Source of the DNA: Flavihumibacter rivuli
Lineage (GTDB): Bacteria; Bacteroidota; Bacteroidia; Chitinophagales; Chitinophagaceae
Direction: 5' to 3'
Assembly (NCBI RefSeq): GCF_018595685.2
Contig: NZ_CP092334.1
Span: 1,640,001 to 1,704,000, forward strand
Length of the DNA: 64,000 nucleotides
Shown: positions 16,453 through 24,295 of the stretch, piece by piece
How positions within the stretch are numbered: the first letter of the stretch is position 1
How the letters are laid out: every line of letters starts with the position of its first letter
Notes under the pieces: model-generated
Seen by the model: the letters and a program-made list of their open reading frames with translations, nothing else
Told to the model about the DNA's origin: nothing
The model's database searches: none
Translations under genes and position numbers: made by a program

Positions 16453-19410
16453 TTACTTCATTTTTTCAAGGTCAAGACCCCAATCAATTCCTTTCCTGGT
16501 TGCAGGCACCCCTTCCGTCATCCATTTCGGGGCCGGTGCACCCTTCAAATAATGATCAAAGAATTGGGCCATCCTTATGGTCCAGTCCTTTCGGTTCCGT
16601 CGCTCCCTGATGCCATGTAATTCATCATTGTAGTTGATCATCCAAACAGGTTTTCCTAACCTGCGTAAAGCGGTGAAATACTCAATGCCCTGGTACCAGG
16701 GAACCGCATCATCCTTATCGTTATGGAGCATCAGTAATGGCGTCTTTACCTTATCTGCCCTGAACAGTGGGGAATTCTTCAGGTAAAGTTCTGGCTTCTC
16801 CCAAAGTGTTGCTCCTAACCTGCTTTGGGAACGCTCATACTGGAACTGCCTGCTCAGGCCGGTCCCCCAACGGATTCCACCATAGGCACTGGTCATATTG
16901 GCAACCGGGGCGCCTGCCTCAGCAGCAGCGAACATATTGGTCCGGGTAATGAGATAGGAAACCTGGTACCCACCCCAACTATGGCCCTGGATACCCATCC
17001 TGGTGGAGTCTACCCATTTGAACCTGGTGAGGTGTTTGGCAGCAGAAACAACGGAATTATAGGCATCCTCCCCTGGCTGACCGGTCTTATAATAGATGTT
17101 GGGGTCAAACACAATATAGCCGTTGCTGCAATAGAAGGCAATATTTACAGAAGCCCTTACCGGCATGGGCTCAATATAGTTATAACGGGTGTCTGCATTG
17201 CGCTCATAGAAATACAGGATGACAGGGTATTTCTTGTTGGGATCAAAATTCTCGGGTTTATACAATAAGCCTTCGCTCATCTTCCCATCAAACATTTTCC
17301 AACGTAGCAGTTCGACAGTGAACCAATTGTATTGCCCCTGCTGGGTGTTTATATTGCTTAACTGCCTTGCCGCTGAGAAATCTGCAATGGCATCCAGCCT
17401 GCTTGCATATATATTCCTTGAAGCAGGTGTTTCCCTGTTATAGACCAGGATAGCTTCATCCCTGGACCTAAGCGGCGCATTTACAATGGCCTGCTGCAGC
17501 ATTGGTTTACCTGCCGCCAAATTAAAGGAAGTCCCGATAGTATATACTTCCCAGCCATACCCCTTCTCCTTATTATCAAAAAGGTTGAGTAATACTTTCT
17601 GGCCATCCCTCACATACCGGTCATCTTTATGAGTACGGTTATACCTGATCGTTATACTGGCTTTCCTTCCGGCACCTGCGGTTATATTTAGAGGCTGTTC
17701 TTTCCCGGCAGGGTCTAGTCTCCAGATGTCATATTTATCATAAACGTACAAATAACGATCTCCCTCATGCCAGCCCATCATTCCATGGGGCGGTGGCGCG
17801 TCCGGATGGTCATCTTCTTCGTCAAACAACGGAACCTTGATGGCAGAAGTCAGGTTCTTCACCTGCCGGGCCTCATTATCATGACCCATCCACATCCGCT
17901 TATCGTAATCATACCAATAGGTAAACCTGCCCAAAGGGGAGATGGCAGCACTACCCCTCCTGACTTTTCCCGCAACCTTACTTCTTTGACCTGTAACCAA
18001 ATCAAGCAGGTAGAGATCCACTAAGCCACTAAGCTCCCATTGTTGCTGTACCCTGTAAGGTTTTGAACCAGCGCCCATGGCATACCTGCCATTTCCTTCA
18101 TCTGACAGCATAATATCTTCAATTGCCTCATCAGCAAGGGGCATAATCCTGCGATCCTCAAGGCTGACCATGGCCAGAAAACTACGCTTCAATTCATTGT
18201 TTACCTGTACCAGTTGCTGTGGCTGAAGGTAATCGTCCTTATAATTCCAGACATCCAGTTTAGCTGTTTCGAAATCAACAAGGCTGGTATCCTTTACAGG
18301 TGGAACAGCTGCGAGCCCGAAGAAAAGCCTCCTGCCATCCTTACTGAATTGATTGGCATGGTCCGGGCTTACTGTCCAACCTTTCTTTACCGCCTGGTGG
18401 TTCCAGTCGGCCAGCATTATGGCACTATCCATAGCAGGCTGATAGTACCACAAACGATAATACTTGCGTAAAGCCTTTGCCACACTATCCCTCTCGGCTA
18501 CAAAGGCCAGCTGGGTCCCCGCTTCATCCAGGGCCATACCCCGGACTTCGTTGAACTTTCGCATGACCGTATCTACTTTCCCTGTGCCAAGATCCCTCCA
18601 TATCACCGAAGCAATAGACCCTGATGTACCATTCTTCCTGGTAACGGTGTACGCCAGGACCTTTCCATTCTTACTCATTTCATAAGCGCTCACCAGGGGA
18701 AAGCGTTCTTCCTTCCCTGTTTCAAGGTTATACAATACCAGGACTGTTCCTTCTTCCACCTTTTCCTCCTGCGGTCTTGATGGTTCCTTTGCCTTAGCAG
18801 GTTGCAGGACAGAAAGGCCCTTGATCCTTGCCTCACCAACCTTTAACCTTAAACTATCGGCTGCCTTGTCCAGGCTATCGGCCATCACCATCATTTTCTG
18901 GAGGCGTGCGGTAGAATCCTGGGAAACCGGTTTAGGAATGACTGGCACTGTTCTTTCGAGATGATAGGCCAGCCAGCGACCCTGGTCCTCAGCCATTTTA
19001 AACGACTTGACCTGGGCCACCCTGATGATGCTATCCTTGCCCAACAGGATGATGGCCATGCTATCCTTTGGCATTTCGTCCGAAGGCTTTTTCTTGATTC
19101 GGGCATCCCTTGCATCCTTGAAAAAGGGCTTGATCTTACAGACCAGGTAACGGCTATCAGCAGAGAATAATGGTTGGGCACCCCTTGGAAGCGTCAGGGA
19201 ATAATCACCATCCAATGCCCTTACTACCAGTTCCCCATCCCCTTCCTGGGGATTAACCACAAAGGCAGCATACTTACCATTATTGCTGACCTGCCTTTCA
19301 CTGATACTTTGCCATTGATCATAATCGGCATGCGTCAATGGCTTTTTTTGAGCGCGGTTAACCAAACTGGCCAGTAATAATCCAACGGCCAGGAAAAATT
19401 TCCTTCTCAT
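16453..19410 (-). CDS. S9 family prolyl-oligopeptidase-like serine peptidase, secreted
   Basis: 985-aa exported peptidase. The signal peptide is MRRKFFLAVGLLLASLVNRAQ. A long beta-propeller-like N-terminal part covers roughly residues 30-700 and the C-terminal ~280 residues are the alpha/beta-hydrolase domain. The catalytic serine is in GIQGHSWGGYQVSYL (about S811), the aspartate in LLMLHNDKDDAVPW and the histidine in NDELHGIRERR. S9 enzymes cleave short peptides, usually after proline or by removing dipeptides; the exact specificity is not visible. The protein is longer than classical prolyl oligopeptidase (about 700 aa) because of an extended N-terminal propeller. It is monocistronic. An 11-bp match to the element found at the kinase/regulator locus lies upstream at 19473-19483. 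Confidence 0.9.
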   Translation of the reverse strand: MRRKFFLAVGLLLASLVNRAQKKPLTHADYDQWQSISERQVSNNGKYAAFVVNPQEGDGELVVRALDGDYSLTLPRGAQPLFSADSRYLVCKIKPFFKDARDARIKKKPSDEMPKDSMAIILLGKDSIIRVAQVKSFKMAEDQGRWLAYHLERTVPVIPKPVSQDSTARLQKMMVMADSLDKAADSLRLKVGEARIKGLSVLQPAKAKEPSRPQEEKVEEGTVLVLYNLETGKEERFPLVSAYEMSKNGKVLAYTVTRKNGTSGSIASVIWRDLGTGKVDTVMRKFNEVRGMALDEAGTQLAFVAERDSVAKALRKYYRLWYYQPAMDSAIMLADWNHQAVKKGWTVSPDHANQFSKDGRRLFFGLAAVPPVKDTSLVDFETAKLDVWNYKDDYLQPQQLVQVNNELKRSFLAMVSLEDRRIMPLADEAIEDIMLSDEGNGRYAMGAGSKPYRVQQQWELSGLVDLYLLDLVTGQRSKVAGKVRRGSAAISPLGRFTYWYDYDKRMWMGHDNEARQVKNLTSAIKVPLFDEEDDHPDAPPPHGMMGWHEGDRYLYVYDKYDIWRLDPAGKEQPLNITAGAGRKASITIRYNRTHKDDRYVRDGQKVLLNLFDNKEKGYGWEVYTIGTSFNLAAGKPMLQQAIVNAPLRSRDEAILVYNRETPASRNIYASRLDAIADFSAARQLSNINTQQGQYNWFTVELLRWKMFDGKMSEGLLYKPENFDPNKKYPVILYFYERNADTRYNYIEPMPVRASVNIAFYCSNGYIVFDPNIYYKTGQPGEDAYNSVVSAAKHLTRFKWVDSTRMGIQGHSWGGYQVSYLITRTNMFAAAEAGAPVANMTSAYGGIRWGTGLSRQFQYERSQSRLGATLWEKPELYLKNSPLFRADKVKTPLLMLHNDKDDAVPWYQGIEYFTALRRLGKPVWMINYNDELHGIRERRNRKDWTIRMAQFFDHYLKGAPAPKWMTEGVPATRKGIDWGLDLEKMK

Positions 19411-19522
19411 GAGTGTAGTTTGTCTATTAAAAATACGGGAAACCTCCGCACCTGCTTAAATGGAAACGTAGATGTTTATGCGAATGGCTTCTGGATAGGA
19501 AGAATGGATGGACAATAGGGTC

Positions 19523-20401
19523 TCAGGTGGATTTATTCCTCGCCTTATAGACCCTGAGCATTTGAAGGGAAAGGGCAATGATGATCATCAGTAAGCCCAG
19601 GTAGAAATTCCAGCCAAGGTATTCATTCTCCCTGTAAATCAGGAAGGCCAGGATGATGCCATATACTGGTTCCAGGTTATAACTGAGGTTCACCGTGAAT
19701 GCTGATATATATTTCAATGCATAGGCTGAAAGCTGGAATGCCCAAACAGTACAAAACCAGGACAAAAACAGCAGCCAGCCAAGGTCTGTCCAGGTAGGCC
19801 AGAAATGATCAGGAGGGAACTGTTGTAAGTAGACAGGCAGTAAAAGCGAAAGGGTCACCAGGCCACCCGATATCTCATATGTGGTGAGGGTTTCAACATT
19901 CACGGTCTTTAACAATTGCCTGTTCAGCACCGGGAAAATGGCTGCTAACAGGGCTGATAGTAATCCGATCAGGATTCCCGTTTTATACCTTGGATCGAAA
20001 TGGAAAATGACATAGATACCCGCCATCACCAGCAAGCCCAATAACAATTCCTGCCAAATGAAACGCCTTTTCAAAAGAATGGGCTCCACCAATGCAGTAA
20101 AGAATCCTATGGCAGAAAAGCAAACCAGCCCAACTGACACATTTGAATACTTGATGGAACCATAGAAAGTTACCCAGTGAAGTGCTGCAATAAATCCTAC
20201 CCCTGTTATAGAAAGCATTTTCCTGAAGGGTATCGCACTGATTTTTCGTTGAAGTCCAAACAATAGCCAAAGACTTACCGCACTGATCAATAACCTGTAC
20301 CAAACCAGTAATCCTTCGTTAAGGCTGATCAACCTTCCGAGCACACCGGTAAAACCGGCAAGCAATACCGCGAGGTGTAATCGGAGAAATGCAGTCTTCA
20401 T
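19523..20401 (-). CDS. EamA (DMT superfamily) transporter
   Basis: 292 aa with about ten hydrophobic segments arranged as two five-helix EamA repeats, for example VSVGLVCFSAIGFFTALVEPILL in the first half and TVNLSYNLEPVYGIILAFLIYRENEYLGW in the second. The Glu-Pro motif before the last helices is typical of the family. These inner-membrane carriers export or exchange small metabolites; the substrate is not predictable. The gene lies 21 bp downstream of the polyprenol-phosphate mannosyltransferase gene and is probably cotranscribed with it. Confidence 0.92.
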   Translation of the reverse strand: MKTAFLRLHLAVLLAGFTGVLGRLISLNEGLLVWYRLLISAVSLWLLFGLQRKISAIPFRKMLSITGVGFIAALHWVTFYGSIKYSNVSVGLVCFSAIGFFTALVEPILLKRRFIWQELLLGLLVMAGIYVIFHFDPRYKTGILIGLLSALLAAIFPVLNRQLLKTVNVETLTTYEISGGLVTLSLLLPVYLQQFPPDHFWPTWTDLGWLLFLSWFCTVWAFQLSAYALKYISAFTVNLSYNLEPVYGIILAFLIYRENEYLGWNFYLGLLMIIIALSLQMLRVYKARNKST

Positions 20402-20422
20402 GCTGATGGGTAAAAGAGGGGG

Positions 20423-21217
20423 TTATCGGCGACTATTGGCCAGCGCATCCTGTTTATTGAAGGATTCACCGGTCTCTGTATTTTTCATTCGATTATGGTA
20501 ATCCTTGAAAAGGCTTTCCCACCTCAGCCTGAGCACACCAAGGATACCTTCCTTTACGATCCCCTTATGCATTTTTGAAACCCCGTACTTGCGGTCCTCA
20601 AAAATAATGGGCACTTCCTTTATCTTGAAGCCAAGCTTCCAGGCAGCGAATTTCATTTCTATCTGGAATGCATAACCGAGAAAACGGATATTGTCGAGGT
20701 TGATCGCTTCCAGCACTTCCCTCCTGTAACAAATGAATCCGGCAGTGGTATCATGTACGGGCATCCAGGTGATCATTCTTGTATATAGTGAGCCTCCTTT
20801 GGACAATGCGATCCTGTCCCAGGGCCAATTGACCGTTCCACCGCCTTTTACATAGCGGGACCCGATCGCCACATCAGCCCCTTCGTTCTTACAGGCTTCA
20901 TATAATCGCTGCAGGTCTTTAGGATTATGGGAGAAATCCGCATCCATCTCGAAAATGAAATGATACCCTTTGGCGATGGCCCATTTGAACCCATGGATAT
21001 AGGCCGTTCCCAATCCTAGCTTACCCTTACGTTCCTCCAGGAATAAGGAACCCGGGAATTTTTGCATCAGGTCCTTGACAATGTTAGCCGTTCCATCGGG
21101 TGAACCATCATCTATGACCAGGATATGGAAACCCTTTTCCATTTCCATGATGGCATGGATAATGTTGGAGATATTCTCCTTCTCATTATAGGTTGGTATG
21201 ATGACTATCTTCTCCAA
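20423..21217 (-). CDS. Polyprenol monophosphomannose synthase (GT2, DPM1-like)
   Basis: 264-aa family 2 glycosyltransferase that transfers mannose (or another sugar) from a GDP-sugar to polyprenyl phosphate, providing the lipid-linked donor for envelope glycosylation. Motifs: IIPTYNEKENI at the N terminus, VIDDGSPDGTANIV, the metal-binding EMDADFSHNP (DxD-like), and IAIGSRYVKGGGTVNWPW. No C-terminal membrane helices are present, as in soluble DPM1 enzymes. The start codon appears to be TTG at 21215-21217: the frame closes four codons upstream and the next Met would cut into the conserved core. A -7-like box TATATTTG lies on the minus strand at 21235-21242, so the leader is only about 13 nt. 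It heads a two-gene unit with the EamA gene. Confidence 0.9.
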   Translation of the reverse strand: MEKIVIIPTYNEKENISNIIHAIMEMEKGFHILVIDDGSPDGTANIVKDLMQKFPGSLFLEERKGKLGLGTAYIHGFKWAIAKGYHFIFEMDADFSHNPKDLQRLYEACKNEGADVAIGSRYVKGGGTVNWPWDRIALSKGGSLYTRMITWMPVHDTTAGFICYRREVLEAINLDNIRFLGYAFQIEMKFAAWKLGFKIKEVPIIFEDRKYGVSKMHKGIVKEGILGVLRLRWESLFKDYHNRMKNTETGESFNKQDALANSRR

Positions 21218-21234
21218 TGCACTGAATTAGCCTG

Positions 21235-21242
21235 CAAATATA
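21235..21242 (-). promoter_or_regulatory. -7 promoter box for the mannosyltransferase/EamA unit
   Basis: Minus-strand TATATTTG (plus-strand CAAATATA) matches TANNTTTG exactly, 17 bp before the proposed TTG start. No good -33 element is seen, partly because the neighbouring terminator occupies that site. Confidence 0.4.
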
Positions 21243-21252
21243 AGCCACAGGC

Positions 21253-21288
21253 CAAAAAAAAGGGCGGAAATGCCAGGATTTCCGCCCT
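21253..21288 (-). terminator. Intrinsic terminator after the exonuclease gene
   Basis: Perfect 10-bp stem AGGGCGGAAA (21261-21270) / TTTCCGCCCT (21279-21288) with an 8-nt loop. On the minus strand it runs into a T-tract. It sits 8 bp after the exonuclease stop codon. Confidence 0.85.
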
Positions 21289-21295
21289 TACTGAT

Positions 21296-22066
21296 TTACT
21301 GTTTCTTTAATAGTGTCCTGTTCAGGATCTCTGTCAGTTTCTGCTTGGTATGAAGGGGGAAATCGCCCTTCATCATCCAGTCATAGTACTGGGGCTCTGC
21401 TTTCAATACCTCGGCAACCGGGCGTCCCTTATGCTTGCCAAAATTGAATACCTCCACCCCGTTGCTCATTATAAAACGCCTGGCAAAGTCGACGATCTGG
21501 TCATCACCGGTAAACTTCAGGATAGAATCCACGTTATCCCCGAGTTGCGGGTACCTTGAAAGCTGGGCTTCCAGGATCTCCCAGGTGGCAGTGGCATCTA
21601 CCTCTGCACTATGGGCTCCTTCCAGGTTCTTATTGCAGTAGAATTTATAGGCAGCCCCAAGGGTCCTTTGCTCCATCATATGGAATATCTTCTGCACATC
21701 AACCATTTTCCGGGCTTGCATATCAAAGCTTAACCCTGCACGGAGGAATTCCTCCATCAGCAAGGGGATATCAAACCTGTTGGAATTGTAGCCGGCCAGG
21801 TCGCAATTCTCCAGGAATTGCTTGAGTTCATTGGCAACCTGCCTGAAGGTTGGCGCATCCTTCACCATATCATCAGAAATACCGTGAACGTCTGAGGCTC
21901 CCGCAGGGATAGGCATTTCAGGGTTGATCAACTTCCGTTTCACCTGTTTTGTACCATCTTTCATGATCTTCACGATAGCTATCTCTACGATCCGGTCAGC
22001 AGCCAGGTTGGTTCCGGTTGTTTCAAGGTCAATAAACGCCAAAGGGCGATGTAATTGTAAAGCCAT
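21296..22066 (-). CDS. DEDDh 3'-5' exonuclease (DNA polymerase III epsilon-like)
   Basis: 256 aa from the ATG at 22066 (MALQLHRPLAFIDLETTG); a TTG three codons upstream is less likely. The exonuclease core shows FIDLETTGTNLAADRIVEIA (ExoI with D-x-E) and HSAEVDATATWEIL (ExoIII with H and D), the DEDDh pattern. After it, FNFGKHKGRPVAEVLKAEPQYYDWMMKGDFPLHTKQKL is a conserved C-terminal module found in ExoX-like and DUF3820 proteins. The enzyme removes nucleotides from DNA or RNA 3' ends; it may act in proofreading or repair. It is monocistronic, with TACATTTG on the minus strand at 22101-22108 as a possible -7 box and a strong terminator behind it. Confidence 0.92.
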   Translation of the reverse strand: MALQLHRPLAFIDLETTGTNLAADRIVEIAIVKIMKDGTKQVKRKLINPEMPIPAGASDVHGISDDMVKDAPTFRQVANELKQFLENCDLAGYNSNRFDIPLLMEEFLRAGLSFDMQARKMVDVQKIFHMMEQRTLGAAYKFYCNKNLEGAHSAEVDATATWEILEAQLSRYPQLGDNVDSILKFTGDDQIVDFARRFIMSNGVEVFNFGKHKGRPVAEVLKAEPQYYDWMMKGDFPLHTKQKLTEILNRTLLKKQ

Positions 22067-22199
22067 TGTTTTCAATTAAAAACCCCGCAAAAGCGGTTGA
22101 CAAATGTACAGTTATCTATAGGATTTGATAGTAGAAGTCCAGATTTGGCACAGTTTTTTATTGATACGGGTGCAATTTACCCTGTGGCCGGCCAGGATA

Positions 22200-22230
22200 T
22201 TGCAAAAAACAATAATTTATCCTAATTTTG
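22200..22230 (+). promoter_or_regulatory. Consensus-like promoter upstream of the 38-aa lipoprotein gene
   Basis: TTG at 22200-22202, a 20-nt spacer and TAATTTTG at 22223-22230 match the Bacteroidota -33/-7 promoter exactly. Transcription would begin near 22236 and give an untranslated leader of about 90 nt before the ATG at 22326, long for this window. Confidence 0.65.
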
Positions 22231-22325
22231 AACCGCTTTAGTCCGTTATCCTACTGAATGCTGCCAAAACGACCCGGAAATTGCCGGCATAAACAAGGCA
22301 ATTATTCATTAACAAACTAAAAAAG

Positions 22326-22442
22326 ATGAAAACTAAATTGTTGATCCTCTCGTTGGTAGCGCTTTTCGCAGTAGGTATGACTTCCTGCACCACTTCCAAG
22401 GGTGGTTGCAAAATGTCCAGCGGAATGGTTGGATACCGTTAA
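22326..22442 (+). CDS. Very small lipoprotein (38 aa)
   Basis: A 38-codon gene: MKTKLLILSLVALFAVGMTS then C-T-T-S-K-G-G-C-K and a short tail ending in MVGYR. The first 20 residues are a lipoprotein signal with the lipidation cysteine at position 21 (MTSC). The mature peptide would be only 18 residues with one further cysteine (C28). A consensus promoter 96 bp upstream and a normal ATG support a real gene. The function is unknown; such small Cys-Lys-Gly lipopeptides recur in Bacteroidota envelopes. It precedes ytxJ by 58 bp on the same strand and may be cotranscribed with it. Confidence 0.7.
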   Translation: MKTKLLILSLVALFAVGMTSCTTSKGGCKMSSGMVGYR

Positions 22443-22500
22443 TACCCAAAACAAGATTTTAATTTCCCTGAGGTTATTTTTGCACAAATAACCTTTTTTT

Positions 22501-22830
22501 ATGCGCTGGATCGACCTAAATTCTGTCGAACAACTGGAAGAGATCAAAAAACTATCTGCCACCAGGCCTCAGGTGATCTTTAAACATTCTACCCGCTGCT
22601 CCATCAGTTCAATGGCCAAGTCCAGGCTGGAAAGGTCGGAGCAACCTGACCATATCGACTTCTATTACCTCGACCTTATTGCCTACCGGAATATTTCGAA
22701 CAAGATAGCTGAGGACTTCGATGTTTGGCATGAATCCCCACAAGTGATCCTCATTAAGAACGGTGAATGCACCTACGATGAAAGTCACAATGGGATCAGG
22801 ATGGAAGAGATCATTGAACAGGCCGGATGA
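22501..22830 (+). CDS. ytxJ: Bacillithiol system redox-active protein YtxJ
   Basis: 109-aa thioredoxin-fold protein of the YtxJ family (DUF2847), a monothiol bacilliredoxin-like protein linked to removal of bacillithiol from proteins. The short sequence VIFKHSTRCSISSMAKSRLE contains the single active-site cysteine (C33) in a TRC-S-I-S context, followed by the cis-Pro segment WHESPQVILIKNG. Length and motifs match closely. Its presence suggests that the organism makes bacillithiol, as many Bacteroidota do. It lies downstream of the 38-aa lipoprotein gene on the same strand. Confidence 0.93.
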   Translation: MRWIDLNSVEQLEEIKKLSATRPQVIFKHSTRCSISSMAKSRLERSEQPDHIDFYYLDLIAYRNISNKIAEDFDVWHESPQVILIKNGECTYDESHNGIRMEEIIEQAG

Positions 22831-22831
22831 T

Positions 22832-22860
22832 AAAAAATGGCCCTGCGTAAAGCAGGGCCA
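22832..22860. terminator. Terminator between ytxJ and the coiled-coil gene
   Basis: TGGCCCTGC at 22838-22846 and GCAGGGCCA at 22852-22860 form a 9-bp stem with a 5-nt loop. The T-tract (six Ts) is on the minus strand, so it mainly serves the minus-strand gene at 22883, although it also follows the ytxJ stop by 8 bp. Confidence 0.75.
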
Positions 22861-22882
22861 AAACAGGCGGGTGATCAAAAAA

Positions 22883-23275
22883 TTACATCCACTTTCCAAT
22901 AAACGCTAATAGGGAATGCTTAAACTCTGCATATAGTTTTTTATACATATCCACCCTATCCCTTGCCTCTTCATGGTCATCCAACTTCATTTTCTGGGCC
23001 TGTATTTCATTTACTTCCTGGATCTTCTTTACCAGTTCCTGCTCATGAAGACGGATATCGTGTAACAACTCATCCAGTACATCCTTCTGCCTTACCAGTT
23101 GGTTTTGGTAATGCTCCAATTCGAGGGAGAATTCCTTTGAATTATTCTTGCCGGCAGCTTCCAGCAGGTACTTATCCAATACTTTCAATTCTTCTTTGTA
23201 GAACCCCAACTCGTTTAACCATAATTCATGATCAATGTGCAATTGTATCGGACTCTTTTGATGTTGTGCAATCAT
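22883..23275 (-). CDS. Hypothetical coiled-coil protein
   Basis: 130 aa, not recognised. It has no signal peptide or membrane segment. The sequence is strongly charged and heptad-like over most of its length (LELEHYQNQLVRQKDVLDELLHDI, HEQELVKKIQEVNEIQAQKMKLDDHEEARDRVDMYKKLYAEFKHSLL), so a long alpha-helical coiled coil is likely. It opens with MIAQHQKSPIQLHIDHELWLNELGFYKEELKVLDKYL, a pattern I have no family name for. It has its own terminator and is otherwise isolated. Confidence 0.75.
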   Translation of the reverse strand: MIAQHQKSPIQLHIDHELWLNELGFYKEELKVLDKYLLEAAGKNNSKEFSLELEHYQNQLVRQKDVLDELLHDIRLHEQELVKKIQEVNEIQAQKMKLDDHEEARDRVDMYKKLYAEFKHSLLAFIGKWM

Positions 23276-23361
23276 ATTTGTAATCTTTCAGTAAAGATCA
23301 GCATACACATGCTCAACTCATTTGACTTGCATCAAACGAACGACTGATCCTTGTCAAGCTG

Positions 23362-24240
23362 TTATTTACGTGAATAGAACATCAGACGGACCTTTTCAGA
23401 GGCGGGTCCCTGCTCACTCAAAGTGAAGAATCCATCACCCTTGCTGCTAAAACTAATGGCCTCTCCCTGGGGCTCCCGAACAAGGGATACCACAGCAGGT
23501 TGGACTGCCAGGGCATCGATAAGTGGAGTGGATGAAGTAGTATTCCAATAATAAGCTTCTTTATAATTCCTCAACAATATCCCAGTCCCCCCTGGCGCAA
23601 GGGAGGCTGCTGTTATGGAACCCAAATTGAGCGACCCCCTGAAACTTGCCTGGTTGATCGCATTGCTGAGTTGGGGATAGGCAATAGTGTAAATGTCAAC
23701 TTTATCAGCTTCCTTAGTCAGGATGAGGATATCCAAACTCTTTGGATCCACCAGAATGGCATTTGCATTCCTTGACCGGCCATCTTCATACCTGAAACCG
23801 ATCTTTTCCACCGTATTTACCACCCCAATATCCTTTAATGGTTCCGGAAACCTGAGAATGGTGTACTCTCCATATTCCTTGAAATTATCCCCTATATCAG
23901 CAATATACAGGTAAGGCTTTCCTTGCATAGGGCCAGCCCCAATAAATACTTCTTCCCAATCCCTGTTAACGACTCCCTCTATCCTCAGTTTTGGCCCAGG
24001 AATACCCTCATGGGACAACGGTAACAACTCGGCAGGATTCCCCCCATCTTGTATAAGCCAAAGCTGGCCATCGTTGATATAACTGTCAACAATACCCGAA
24101 GCCTCAGGGGCATACCCTTCCGGCACTTCTTTAGCAATAGGTTGGGCAGAAAACACCTCCATCCCGGGTTCATTATCCTTGCCGCATGCCCCCAAAAAAA
24201 TAACCACAATGTAAACCCAACAACTACTTGCCAATTTCAT
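23362..24240 (-). CDS. Hypothetical beta-propeller-like lipoprotein
   Basis: 292 aa with a lipoprotein signal (MKLASSCWVYIVVIFLGAC, lipobox LGAC). The mature part has propeller-like phrases: EASGIVDSYINDGQLWLIQDGG, NRDWEEVFIGAGP, PYLYIADIGDN and GRSRNANAILVDPKSLDILILTKE, similar in style to envelope propeller proteins in Bacteroidota. No catalytic motif is clear. It lies 55 bp downstream of the 1300-aa T9SS cargo gene on the same strand and may be cotranscribed with it. Confidence 0.7.
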   Translation of the reverse strand: MKLASSCWVYIVVIFLGACGKDNEPGMEVFSAQPIAKEVPEGYAPEASGIVDSYINDGQLWLIQDGGNPAELLPLSHEGIPGPKLRIEGVVNRDWEEVFIGAGPMQGKPYLYIADIGDNFKEYGEYTILRFPEPLKDIGVVNTVEKIGFRYEDGRSRNANAILVDPKSLDILILTKEADKVDIYTIAYPQLSNAINQASFRGSLNLGSITAASLAPGGTGILLRNYKEAYYWNTTSSTPLIDALAVQPAVVSLVREPQGEAISFSSKGDGFFTLSEQGPASEKVRLMFYSRK

Positions 24241-24295
24241 ATTAATCCAATTTCAAATATGAAATTAGGTAAAAATGTAATCGGCCCTTCACCCC

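Noticed and set aside
16453..19410. Frame-shifted or split S9 peptidase
   Set aside because: The frame is open for all 985 codons and the catalytic Ser, Asp and His motifs are present in order; other frames in the region are shadows.
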